In this document: piece after piece, positions 17,912 to 26,814 of the stretch | Position numbering within the stretch: position 1 is the stretch's first letter | Layout of the letters: each line of letters starts with the position of its first letter | NCBI RefSeq assembly: GCF_900168055.1 | Contig: NZ_FUYS01000006.1 | Span: 214,109-278,108, forward strand | Reading direction: 5' to 3' | Source of the DNA: Parapedobacter luteus | GTDB taxonomy: Bacteria > Bacteroidota > Bacteroidia > Sphingobacteriales > Sphingobacteriaceae | Length of the DNA stretch: 64,000 bases | The notes under the pieces: model-generated | What the model was told of the DNA's origin: nothing | Database searches by the model: none | The model's input: only the letters and a program-made list of their open reading frames with translations | Position numbers and translations under genes: made by a program

Positions 17912-17968
17912 TCCTTATTGGTCAAAACGAGTTAAACAATAAAAGACAAGTAATTTATTAAAACTAAC

Positions 17969-18751
17969 GTGCCCAAGCTCTCCGTCATAACCATAAATTT
18001 CAATAATTTGTTTGGTCTAAAAAAAACCATTGAAAGCGTTATTAATCAAACCTTCAGAGAGTTTGAGTACGTTATCATTGATGGCGGGTCTACGGATGGC
18101 AGCAGGGAATTGATCGAGGCGAACCGCGACAAAATAACCTATTGGGTCAGCGAGCCGGACGGGGGCATTTACAATGCCATGAACAAAGGAACCCAAAAAG
18201 CGACCGGCGATTTTATTATTTACATGAATTCGGGGGATTATTTCTATGATGACAACGTCCTAAGCAATATCATACCCTTTTTAAACGCCGAAAATGACAT
18301 CGTTTACGGTGACTTGGTGATCGTAGAACCAAACCGATCGTGGGTAAAGAAATACAATGAAAAGCTTAATTTCCCCTATTTTATAAGGGACACGCTCCCC
18401 CATCAGGGAAGTTTTATCCGGACAAGTCTTTTGCATAAACAGCAAGGCCCATATGATGAGCGTTTGTCGATTTGCGCGGATTGGAAATTCTTCATTGATG
18501 CTGTCTGCAAACTGCAGGTCAAAACCCACTATGTCGATTATCCAATCTCGTACTATGATTACTCCGGATTAAGTTCAAAAATAGAAAACAGGGAAAAACT
18601 CTTGCATGAGAAGAGGCAATTACTAAAGGAGGAGTATGCTGCTTATTATGAACCTTTTCTGAACATGGCAGAGGAGAATAAAGAGATGCGCCGTTTATTA
18701 AAATCAAGGATTGTCAAAGCTTACCTAAAAATACGAGGGCTTATTGAATGA
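17969..18751 (+). CDS. Glycosyltransferase family 2 (WcaA-like)
   Basis: The 260-residue GT-A protein begins KLSVITINFNNLFGLKKT, with IIDGGSTDGSRELI, the conserved WVSEPDGGIYNAMNKG, and YMNSGDYFYDD as metal-binding region. The SEPDGGIYNAMNKG block is typical of a common O-antigen GT2 subgroup. The start is GTG at 17969, as no ATG precedes the domain. The 57-bp AT-rich gap before it has no recognisable signal. The stop overlaps the next gene's ATG by 4 nt. Confidence 0.87.
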   Translation: MPKLSVITINFNNLFGLKKTIESVINQTFREFEYVIIDGGSTDGSRELIEANRDKITYWVSEPDGGIYNAMNKGTQKATGDFIIYMNSGDYFYDDNVLSNIIPFLNAENDIVYGDLVIVEPNRSWVKKYNEKLNFPYFIRDTLPHQGSFIRTSLLHKQQGPYDERLSICADWKFFIDAVCKLQVKTHYVDYPISYYDYSGLSSKIENREKLLHEKRQLLKEEYAAYYEPFLNMAEENKEMRRLLKSRIVKAYLKIRGLIE

Positions 18752-19554
18752 CAGATATATCCATCATAACGCCATGTTATAATTCCGGTGATTTTCTGCA
18801 AGACGCCGTTGACAGTGTTATGCAATACCAAGGTATTCACCGTTATGAGCTCATTATCGTTGATGATGGTTCCACCGATGAGAGTACTCTACAGATTCTT
18901 AGACACCTTGCTACCCAGCAAAGCATAACAGTAATCCATCAGGACAACAAGGGGCCAGCAGGAGCTAGAAATACGGGGTGCCGAGCTGCCAAAGGGGAAT
19001 ATTTGCTTTTCTTAGACAGTGATAACAAAATAGAACCTAGATATATTGACGCAGGGATCGACATCTTAAGAAACAAAGCTGAAATTGGCGTTGTGTATTC
19101 CGACGCTCATTTCTTTGGAGACGGTAGCAGAAAAAGTTTCAAAACACGGCCTTTTGACATAGACCGCTTGCTATTAGGCAACTATATAGATATGTGTGCT
19201 GTAGTTAGAAAGGCTGCCTGGGAGAGTGTAAATGGATTTGACGAATCACGTAACATCGTCGCACACGAAGACTGGGATTTCTGGCTCAATTTGTATGAAA
19301 AGGACTGGGGATTCCAGTATATTGACCGCAGGTTATTTTATTACCGAATCAGGGAAGCATCGCTCATCAGCTCTGTCAGGAATTCCGACACGATTGTGGA
19401 CAAGCTCAACCATATACGACACAAGCACTCGGCCTTATTTGTTCAACGGCACAAAACACTATATGAAAAGATGCGCAAAGAACAACAGGAGTACCGTATA
19501 GGACGTTTGATATTAAAACCATACAGGGCATTAAGAAAATGGACAAAAAAATAG
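18748..19554 (+). CDS. Glycosyltransferase family 2
   Basis: The 268-residue GT-A enzyme has ISIITPCYNSGDFLQDAV, IIVDDGSTDES, GPAGARNTGCRAAKGEYLLF and the LDSDNKIEP DxD site. The C-terminal region HEDWDFWLNLYEKDW positions the acceptor. It overlaps the preceding gene by ATGA and is probably translated coupled to it. The donor and acceptor are unknown. Confidence 0.87.
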   Translation: MTDISIITPCYNSGDFLQDAVDSVMQYQGIHRYELIIVDDGSTDESTLQILRHLATQQSITVIHQDNKGPAGARNTGCRAAKGEYLLFLDSDNKIEPRYIDAGIDILRNKAEIGVVYSDAHFFGDGSRKSFKTRPFDIDRLLLGNYIDMCAVVRKAAWESVNGFDESRNIVAHEDWDFWLNLYEKDWGFQYIDRRLFYYRIREASLISSVRNSDTIVDKLNHIRHKHSALFVQRHKTLYEKMRKEQQEYRIGRLILKPYRALRKWTKK

Positions 19555-19588
19555 AGGATCGGTATTAATCGGTATTAACTTGAATAAA

Positions 19589-20491
19589 ATGGCAGAAAAA
19601 CCATTAGTGTCAGTTTGCATTCCCGTCTATAATGGAGCCAAGTTTGTCCAGGAAGCCCTTGACTCCCTAACCAGCCAAACCTACAGAAACCTTGAAGTTA
19701 TAATCAGTGACGATTGCTCTGAAGACAACACCATCCAAATCTGTGAAAAGTTTCAGGAGAAGACCGGGTTCCCTACTTTCATTTACAGGCACAAACCAGA
19801 AGGAATTGGCGCCAATTGGAATCATTGCATTGAAAAGGCCAATGGTAGCTACATAAAATTTCTTTTTCAGGACGATATACTGGAGCCTGCATGTATAGAA
19901 AAAATGTTGGCCACATTTTCTGTTTATCCGGAGGTAGGATTAGTTGCTTGCAAACGTATTTTTATCATTGATAGTCTTTATGAGGGTACCCCAAAAATAA
20001 AAAAGTGGCTTGACGACTACGGGAACTTGCAGAAGTCGTTACCGACACAACCCCATAACGGAATTTATTTACTTGACAGATCGGTATTCAAGTACCGTAC
20101 CTTTTTCGACAAACCCTTCAATAAAATCGGTGAACCCACAGCGGTAATGTTTCGCCGCGAATTGTTTGATGAGCTAGGGCCTTTCAACACAGCCCTGAAA
20201 CAAATGTTGGACTACGAATATTGGTACCGAATTTTGAAAGAACACCCTATCGCTGTGCTTGATGAAGCGTTAATCAAATTCAGGCTGCATGAAGACCAAA
20301 CAACTGCCCGGAATAAAACAAATAAGATAAGTGAGCGAATGTCCTATATTCGATTCATTGAAAAGGAGTTGTTCTTCTATCTAAGCTTCGGGCATCAGCT
20401 TGAACTTATCAGAAACAAGACCATTCGACTGATTAGGAAAATCGGGAAAATTACACTAAATGGGATAACCTTTGGAAAAAAATCAATTTAG
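19589..20491 (+). CDS. Glycosyltransferase family 2
   Basis: The 300-residue enzyme starts MAEKPLVSVCIPVYNGAKFV and has VIISDDCSEDNT, ANWNHCIEKANGSYIKFLFQDDILEP and, late, QMLDYEYWYRIL. The Asp-Asp in FQDDI is the metal site. A TTG 9 nt upstream (19580) is in frame; the ATG is preferred. The next gene starts inside its last seven codons. Confidence 0.86.
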   Translation: MAEKPLVSVCIPVYNGAKFVQEALDSLTSQTYRNLEVIISDDCSEDNTIQICEKFQEKTGFPTFIYRHKPEGIGANWNHCIEKANGSYIKFLFQDDILEPACIEKMLATFSVYPEVGLVACKRIFIIDSLYEGTPKIKKWLDDYGNLQKSLPTQPHNGIYLLDRSVFKYRTFFDKPFNKIGEPTAVMFRRELFDELGPFNTALKQMLDYEYWYRILKEHPIAVLDEALIKFRLHEDQTTARNKTNKISERMSYIRFIEKELFFYLSFGHQLELIRNKTIRLIRKIGKITLNGITFGKKSI

Positions 20492-21413
20492 TATTTCAGC
20501 CGTTATTGTAACCTATAACGGTATGAGGCGAAACTGGATAGAAAAATGTTTGGGATCACTACAGGGTTCGTCTGTGCTAGTCGACATCATTGTCATTGAC
20601 AACGGATCAACCGATGGTAGTGTTGAATTTATTAAACAGCATTATTCGTCCCTAGATCTTGTAATAGCTTCTGAAAACCTGGGATTCGGCAAAGCCAATA
20701 ACCTTGGCATTCGCAAAGCCCTTGAAAAAGGAGCTGACTTTGTATTTTTGCTTAACCAGGATGCCTGGGTAGATGTAAATACAATAGAGGAACTGGTAAA
20801 ACAGCAACAACTACACCCCGAATACGGCATCCTAAGCCCTATTCATTGCAATGGTAACGGCGATGCCCTCGATTACCGCTTCTCGGAATACATTTCTCCA
20901 CAAAAAGGATGTAAACTGCTTTCCGACCTCCTGGTCGTCGATAGGCAAACGTCTGGCATCTACGACGTCGGTTTCGTCAATGCCGCAGCTTGGCTTATTA
21001 GCAAGGAATGCCTGCGAAAGGCAGGAGGGTTTAGTCCAATGTTTTATCATTATGGCGAAGATGTGAATTATTGTCACCGTGTGCAATACCATGAGTTTAA
21101 AATAGGAATACACCCTCGTGTAAAAATATATCATGATCGGCTTGAAACAACTTCCAGTAAATTTTTCTCTCCCGACGAAACTAAAAAGCGAGTGCTTTTT
21201 GTAAAAATGCTCAACCCAAATAGTCCGCTTTCCTACCGCAAAGCTAGCAAAGCCATAAGACGTGAGTTATTTAAATGTTTGATTAATTTGGACTTTAAAG
21301 CCGCTTGGAGATTCCTTATGGTTAAAAATGAAATTTTAGCAATGAAAAATACTATTGAGAATCATTTGAACGAAGTTATATCCGGCAAGTCATTTTTATA
21401 CATAAATGATTGA
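20472..21413 (+). CDS. Glycosyltransferase family 2 (rhamnosyltransferase-like)
   Basis: The 313-residue enzyme has SAVIVTYNG, IVIDNGSTDGSVEFI, LGFGKANNLGIRKAL, FLLNQDAWVD and YHYGEDVNYCHRV, the pattern of WbbL/rhamnosyltransferase-type GT2 proteins. Since rfbC and rfbD are in the locus, dTDP-rhamnose is a plausible donor. The only start before the domain is TTG at 20472, which overlaps the previous gene by 20 nt; low initiation or coupling is expected. Confidence 0.83.
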   Translation: MEKNQFSISAVIVTYNGMRRNWIEKCLGSLQGSSVLVDIIVIDNGSTDGSVEFIKQHYSSLDLVIASENLGFGKANNLGIRKALEKGADFVFLLNQDAWVDVNTIEELVKQQQLHPEYGILSPIHCNGNGDALDYRFSEYISPQKGCKLLSDLLVVDRQTSGIYDVGFVNAAAWLISKECLRKAGGFSPMFYHYGEDVNYCHRVQYHEFKIGIHPRVKIYHDRLETTSSKFFSPDETKKRVLFVKMLNPNSPLSYRKASKAIRRELFKCLINLDFKAAWRFLMVKNEILAMKNTIENHLNEVISGKSFLYIND

Positions 21414-21428
21414 CCAACCCATATAAAC

Positions 21429-22298
21429 ATGATCAAAGTATCTATAATTATCCCTGTTTACAACGATGAGAAATATCTTATATCGACGTTGGCAGCGATA
21501 TCGCCTCAAATCAATGACAAGAAACACATTGAAATCATTATTGTGGATAATGGCTCAAGTGACACATTTCAATGGCTAGAGCAATCGGAACAGATTAAAT
21601 TGCTTAGGGAAAAAACGAATTTAAATAGTCCTTATTCTTGCCGGAATCGCGGGATCGAGATTGCCAAAGGAGATATTATCGTTCTTTTAGATGCTACCTG
21701 CTGTCCTCAAAATGATTGGTTGGAGAAGGGTTTAAATTATCTTGATACCACAAAAGCTGATATAGTAGGTGGTAATGTCTTGTTTGATTTTGCAGGGAAA
21801 GTAACAGGCGCTAAATTATATGATGCGATGACGAATATCAAGATGGAAGAATCGATTAAAAAGGGGGTAGCGAAAACAGCAAACTTGTTTATAAAAAAAT
21901 CTGTTTTCGATAAGATTGGTTTGTTTCCAGAGGGTATTCGTTCAGGGGCTGATGTGCGTTGGACATATAAGGCAACTTCAAATGGATTAAAACTGGTGTT
22001 TTGTCATGATGCTATCGTATACAAACCAGCAAGAGGTTTTAAGGAGTTACTCAAGAAGCAGTGGCGTGTGGGATTGCATCAGCCGTTGATTTGGCATGAA
22101 CTGGGTAAACGGAAATCAAAGATAGGTATGGTTGCGCGGCTATTAACACCGGTAAATCCGGTCGTTATAAAAAAAAATATGGATAAAAGATTTGGTGATG
22201 AAGCACGCGGTTTGTTTATTCCACTTTTATTTTCAGCACAATTGAGCAAGAGTATTATGGGGTTGGCAAATTTAATTGGATCCTTTTCTAAGAAATAA
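21429..22298 (+). CDS. Glycosyltransferase family 2, paralogue of the gene at 24578
   Basis: The 289-residue protein has KVSIIIPVYNDEKYLIST, IIIVDNGSSD, NSPYSCRNRGIEIAKGDIIV and LDATCCPQNDW at the usual DxD position (DAT rather than DxD). Then comes DIVGGNVLFDF, and RSGADVRWTYKA. The same order of motifs is seen in the gene at 24578. The AT-rich gene lies 2 nt before the toroid-protein gene. Confidence 0.84.
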   Translation: MIKVSIIIPVYNDEKYLISTLAAISPQINDKKHIEIIIVDNGSSDTFQWLEQSEQIKLLREKTNLNSPYSCRNRGIEIAKGDIIVLLDATCCPQNDWLEKGLNYLDTTKADIVGGNVLFDFAGKVTGAKLYDAMTNIKMEESIKKGVAKTANLFIKKSVFDKIGLFPEGIRSGADVRWTYKATSNGLKLVFCHDAIVYKPARGFKELLKKQWRVGLHQPLIWHELGKRKSKIGMVARLLTPVNPVVIKKNMDKRFGDEARGLFIPLLFSAQLSKSIMGLANLIGSFSKK

Positions 22299-22300
22299 AT

Positions 22301-23368
22301 ATGACGAGACAAACGCTAAAAGAAACTATTTATACCAGTGCTCAAAGAGCGTTGGTGCAAATTAGGAAAGACGGCTCCTTGCCACCAGGCCATAATGGAC
22401 CTTATTTTGACAACGAGACTCCAGTGAGAAATACTGGACATTGGCTGATGGTCTTTTTGAAAGCGTATGAGCATTCAGGAGAGTCTAGGTTTAAAGAAGC
22501 GGCAGCGCAATGCCTCAATTTTCTTTTATCAGAAAAATCAAGACCTCACAACGCGACATTCTGGCATAGGATGAACCCTAAAAAGGATTTCACGAATGGC
22601 TTAATTGGACAGGCTTGGACAATAGAGGCACTAGTGTATGCATACACTGTTTTTAAAGATGAACGAATCCTTGAAGTAGCAAAAGAGGTATTTAATCTGC
22701 ACCCATACGATAACGAACTTAAAGGATGGAAAACGGTCAATATAGACGGCGCGGTCAGCCGTTTTGACTACACATTCAATCACCAACTTTGGTTCTGCGC
22801 AGCTGGTGCGCTGCTTTTAAAAGAAGGCTCTGATAAAGCAAGCGAGTCGGTGATGGATTTTATTAAAAACATTCCTAACGCCGTAAAACTTTACAACAGT
22901 GGGGTAATTAGACATATTCCCCCCTTTTTTCTTAAAAAGGGGCTAATTATGAAATTACGCGCGTTTGTTTCAGAAATGAGGCGAAATATCAAAGAATATT
23001 CATATATATATCAAAAGTCTATCGGCTATCATGGTTTCAATCTGTATGCGATTGCTCTTATTGACAATACACTAAAAGATTCAAATTTATTGCGAACCAA
23101 TTCTATAAAAAAAGCCATTAGAGCTACAGAAAAAAATACCTTTCGGAAGCTAACACTGTCAAGTAAGTACGCTTATCCATACAACCCTATTGGTTTCGAA
23201 CTAGCTTATACTTACTATGTGTTAGGTGATATCGAAAAAACTGATTACTGGCTAACTCAGCAATATCAACAAACATTTGACACTAATTCAGGCATGTTTG
23301 ATGGAGGGAAGACTTTTGATAAATTAACTGCAGCAGCTAGAATCTACGAAGCCATAAGATTAGTTTAA
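22301..23368 (+). CDS. Predicted alpha/alpha-toroid protein of unknown function
   Basis: I do not recognise a named family. The 355-residue protein has no signal peptide or membrane segment and is built of repeated helical hairpins (NTGHWLMVFLKAYEHSGE; GLIGQAWTIEALVYAY; YTFNHQLWFCAAGALLLKEG; GFELAYTYYVLGD). This resembles six-hairpin GH88/GH105/AGE-type or C5-epimerase C-terminal folds. Aromatic and His/Asp residues cluster in PPGHNGPYFDNETP and GYHGFNLYA. It lies between a GT2 and the Wzz-like gene, so a cytoplasmic glycan-modifying or epimerising role is possible. The call rests on fold pattern only. Confidence 0.55.
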   Translation: MTRQTLKETIYTSAQRALVQIRKDGSLPPGHNGPYFDNETPVRNTGHWLMVFLKAYEHSGESRFKEAAAQCLNFLLSEKSRPHNATFWHRMNPKKDFTNGLIGQAWTIEALVYAYTVFKDERILEVAKEVFNLHPYDNELKGWKTVNIDGAVSRFDYTFNHQLWFCAAGALLLKEGSDKASESVMDFIKNIPNAVKLYNSGVIRHIPPFFLKKGLIMKLRAFVSEMRRNIKEYSYIYQKSIGYHGFNLYAIALIDNTLKDSNLLRTNSIKKAIRATEKNTFRKLTLSSKYAYPYNPIGFELAYTYYVLGDIEKTDYWLTQQYQQTFDTNSGMFDGGKTFDKLTAAARIYEAIRLV

Positions 23369-23422
23369 TGTGATTCGGGAAAAAATAACGTTATTTGATG
23401 ACGAAATAAGCTTATTAATAGA

Positions 23423-24577
23423 ATGGAAACTGGTCTTGATCAAGAAATAAGATTGTTTGTAAGTGAAAGCCGCGATAACGAAGCGATAAAGATTAAGTCG
23501 CTCCTATCAGTGTTTTATAGTGGTAGATGGCTAGTACTTGCTATAGTATTTGTATTTTTTGTTTTTGGTGTTTTATGGGGCATCAGTACTCCAAAAGAGT
23601 TTACAACGACTTCTAAAGTTTTAACCGAAGAAAACGATGGCTTATCAAACAATATGGGTCTGGGAAATTTGAGTGCACTAGTGGGAATAAACAGCCGAAA
23701 TGTTGCTACGATTGAAACGCTCACCCCTGACTTATATCCTGCTATAGTCACGAATAGTGATTTTTTACTCGAATTAGCGCGAGAAAAGTACTATTTCAGA
23801 GAGTTGGACACAAATATCTCATTGGTTACTTTTTTTTCAGACTTTGAAAAAGAGAACTGGATAAAATATGGGGTAAAGCAAATATTTAACTTGCCTTCAA
23901 AACTACTCAACAAAACACCGGATATACAATTAGATACCGTAAATACAAATCAATTATCAACTACTGTATTAGATGGCGATTCAACCAATAAAAACTCTCA
24001 AATTCTTTCTATTGCAGCGCCCGAAATTATGGCTTTATCGAAACTGCAAAAAAGAATAACTGTATCTAAAGTAAACAAGATTATAGAGTTATCCACTGAA
24101 ATGCCTGATGCAGATGTAAGCGCCATTTTAAATAAGAAAATTATCGATTATCTCATAAACTATGTCACTAAATATAAAACCGACAAAGAGCGCCAAAATA
24201 ATATTTTCATTCAAAACCAGCTAAAGGAGGCCGAAGATCAGTTTAATAAGAATCAAAATGCTTTGGCTTCATACTTAGATGCCAACATCGGAATCATAAG
24301 AGAAAAAGATAAGTCTGTGGTTCAGAAATTGCAGACTGAATTAAGGCTATCAACAGAGGTATATACCAATTTATCACAGCAGTTGGAACTTTCTAAACTG
24401 AAGTTAGAACAATCGAAACCGATACTTACAATATTTGAAAATCCCAAACGGCCTATCGCACCAAGTTCTACCTCTACCTTTGGGGCAGTATTGGCATTTA
24501 TTGTTTTAGGTTTTTTTTTATCAATTACGTTGATTTGCGGAAAAATTTTTTGGGAGTTTTTTAAACAAGCTAAATGA
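23423..24577 (+). CDS. Wzz-like polysaccharide chain-length regulator (PCP family, no kinase domain)
   Basis: The 384-residue inner-membrane protein has TM1 at about 32-53 (WLVLAIVFVFFVFGVLWG), a long periplasmic part rich in helical coiled coil (about 240-335), a Pro-rich motif NPKRPIAPSS, and TM2 near the C-terminus (VLAFIVLGFFLSITLICG). This is the Wzz layout. There is no C-terminal tyrosine kinase domain. It would set polysaccharide chain length. It sits 1 nt before the next GT2 gene. Confidence 0.82.
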   Translation: METGLDQEIRLFVSESRDNEAIKIKSLLSVFYSGRWLVLAIVFVFFVFGVLWGISTPKEFTTTSKVLTEENDGLSNNMGLGNLSALVGINSRNVATIETLTPDLYPAIVTNSDFLLELAREKYYFRELDTNISLVTFFSDFEKENWIKYGVKQIFNLPSKLLNKTPDIQLDTVNTNQLSTTVLDGDSTNKNSQILSIAAPEIMALSKLQKRITVSKVNKIIELSTEMPDADVSAILNKKIIDYLINYVTKYKTDKERQNNIFIQNQLKEAEDQFNKNQNALASYLDANIGIIREKDKSVVQKLQTELRLSTEVYTNLSQQLELSKLKLEQSKPILTIFENPKRPIAPSSTSTFGAVLAFIVLGFFLSITLICGKIFWEFFKQAK

Positions 24578-25477
24578 ATGGCTAATCTTCCTTTTGTAAG
24601 TGTTATTATCCCTGTATTCAACAATGCAGTGGGCCTTTTTAAAACACTAAGTAGGATAAATCAACAACATTATCCAAAAGACAGGTATGAAGTAATTGTT
24701 GTCGATAATGGATCTATAGATGCTCCTGAGAAAATAGCGAAAGCGTTTGGCGCGACATTCCTTAGAGAAATCCACCATCTGAATAGTCCGTATTCTGCTC
24801 GAAACAGGGGGTTAGAAATCGCTAAAGGGTCAATCTTAATACTGTTGGACACGACTTGTCAACCAATAGAACAATGGATGGTTAATGGTATTAAAGATTT
24901 ACGAGCCAAAGGCGTAGACCTCATTGCTGGTAATGTCGCTTTCGCGGTTGACCATAACAGTTCGATAGGCGAGATTTACGATTCCGTATCGAATATTAAA
25001 ATGAGAGAATTGGTTGAAAACCGTGGAATGGCGGCGGGCTGTAACCTTTTTGTAAAACGCGAGGTGTTTGAATGTATTGGTCACTTCGAGGAAGGCTTAA
25101 GATCCGGAGGAGATTTGAGATGGACTAAAAAAGCAACGGAAAATGGTTTTAAATTATCTTATTCCAATGAAGCTAAGGTGCTAATGACACCAAAAAAATT
25201 CAAGGCCTTGCTTTTAAAAGCAATTAGAGTTTCCAAAGGTCATCCACGACTTTGGTTAGAAGAAAAAGTATTTTTGGCAAACTTTATTAAACGAGTCTTA
25301 CTTTTTTGGTTGCCACCCAATCCGTTGTATCTAAAAAAAAATATTGCGAATAGCAGTTTTCCCGAGGCAAAACGATATTTTGTTTTACTATACCTCATCA
25401 GATATCTATTTCGACTAATAAGTATTATTGGCTTTATTCAAGGGGGACTCTTATTTATTCAATCTGAAAAAAAATGA
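24578..25477 (+). CDS. Glycosyltransferase family 2, paralogue of the gene at 21429
   Basis: The 299-residue protein shows VSVIIPVFNNAVGLFKTL, VIVVDNGSIDAPEKIA, LNSPYSARNRGLEIAKGS, LDTTCQPIEQW (DTT at the DxD site), DLIAGNVAF, then RSGGDLRWTKKATENGFKL. The motif order and spacing match the gene at 21429, so they share an ancestor. A hydrophobic C-terminal stretch (YFVLLYLIRYLFRLISII) may associate with the membrane. Its stop overlaps the Wzy/WaaL-like start. Confidence 0.84.
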   Translation: MANLPFVSVIIPVFNNAVGLFKTLSRINQQHYPKDRYEVIVVDNGSIDAPEKIAKAFGATFLREIHHLNSPYSARNRGLEIAKGSILILLDTTCQPIEQWMVNGIKDLRAKGVDLIAGNVAFAVDHNSSIGEIYDSVSNIKMRELVENRGMAAGCNLFVKREVFECIGHFEEGLRSGGDLRWTKKATENGFKLSYSNEAKVLMTPKKFKALLLKAIRVSKGHPRLWLEEKVFLANFIKRVLLFWLPPNPLYLKKNIANSSFPEAKRYFVLLYLIRYLFRLISIIGFIQGGLLFIQSEKK

Positions 25478-26814
25478 CTAAATATATAATTCATATACCT
25501 CGTTCATTTGTCAGACTTGAGATTTCTACATATAATTACGCCCTTATTGCCTTTCTTTTCTTTTTTATTAGGCCATATCCTCAGGCCTATATTGGCGCAA
25601 TGGCTATGCGAATTATTGATATGGTAGTATTATGTCTACCCTTAGCTTTTTTTTTGATTAGTAAACAACAAGTAAAGTCTGACAGTAGAATATCATTTAT
25701 CTTTTCCATATTCTTCCTAATTTTTACTTTTGGGCTATTGTCTCTTTCAATTGGTTACTTTTTGAATCTCACCTCGTTAAGTTTCCGAGATCCCCTTGAT
25801 GTAGTTCGATATTTGCAAATTCCGGTTTTCTTATTCTTCGGATACCACATAAGTATGAATGACCGTTTCGACGTAAGGCATCCATATTACATTATGGCAA
25901 TCGTTATAATTGCGATTACAGGCTTAGCGCTACTGCAAAAGTTTCTTCCTTCACAAATTAGCTTCCTTACAAAACTGTATTCTCCCGAACATCAAAGCGA
26001 GAAATTATTTACGACTCAACGTGTCACATCAATTTTTGGCAATCCGAATACAACGTCTTTAATGACATGCTTAATCCTTTCATTTTTTCTATCGGCAATG
26101 ATCACAAAAGGGGTAATTGGTAAGGCAACCACTTATTTTTTTGTTGCGATGGGATTTATGACAATTCTATTATCCGGTTCACGAACAGGCTTTCTCGCAT
26201 TTGCGCTTTTAATGGCTATATATCTGTTTACGAGAACAAAGCAGAAAATTATTGTAATATTGGCAACAATAGGAGCTCTTCTTATCATCTATTTGCTAAG
26301 AAATGAGATTTTGGAAATAATAAAATATTTTAATCACTATCTATACTTAGGCTTAAAAATCATCCTCAATATGGATATCGAGACCCTTGTTTCTGAAGGA
26401 AACACATTCTCCAAGCGTTTTGGGACTTGGGCCAGGGCGTTAAGTATTTTTGAATTGTCGCCAGTTTTTGGTGTGGGGCCTTTACGAGGTGTTGTGACTT
26501 CCTCTACCGATAATTTTTACCTTTATATTTTATTGAGAAACGGCTTGGTAGGTTTAGTCTTATACTTCGCTTTTATCATTTATAGTGTGCGTGTAGCCCT
26601 AAAAATCAAAAATGCTACTAGCGTAAGATCACCTGTAACTTTGCTAGCAAATGCCTATATCTTTCAGACAGCGGTAATCCTGTTCATGAATTTTTTAATT
26701 GAGGCACAGATTCAAAATGTTGTCATCTATTTGCATTTAACGACCCTAGGAGTTCTCATCGGTATGAGCAAACAAACCAAATTCAAAATTCTGAATGAAT
26801 CAAAAAAAACTTAA
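25474..26814 (+). CDS. O-antigen polymerase/ligase family membrane protein (Wzy/WaaL-like)
   Basis: The 446-residue protein has about eleven to twelve hydrophobic segments and the Wzy_C/O-antigen ligase pattern. TSIFGNPNTTSLMTCLIL and LLSGSRTGFLAFALLMA precede a large periplasmic loop with the FGVGPLRG motif (about residue 330). Without a Wzx flippase, and with a Wzm/Wzt exporter, either polymerase or ligase is possible. The DNA is among the most AT-rich in the window. Overlaps of 4 nt before and 20 nt after indicate one operon. Confidence 0.82.
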   Translation: MTKYIIHIPRSFVRLEISTYNYALIAFLFFFIRPYPQAYIGAMAMRIIDMVVLCLPLAFFLISKQQVKSDSRISFIFSIFFLIFTFGLLSLSIGYFLNLTSLSFRDPLDVVRYLQIPVFLFFGYHISMNDRFDVRHPYYIMAIVIIAITGLALLQKFLPSQISFLTKLYSPEHQSEKLFTTQRVTSIFGNPNTTSLMTCLILSFFLSAMITKGVIGKATTYFFVAMGFMTILLSGSRTGFLAFALLMAIYLFTRTKQKIIVILATIGALLIIYLLRNEILEIIKYFNHYLYLGLKIILNMDIETLVSEGNTFSKRFGTWARALSIFELSPVFGVGPLRGVVTSSTDNFYLYILLRNGLVGLVLYFAFIIYSVRVALKIKNATSVRSPVTLLANAYIFQTAVILFMNFLIEAQIQNVVIYLHLTTLGVLIGMSKQTKFKILNESKKT

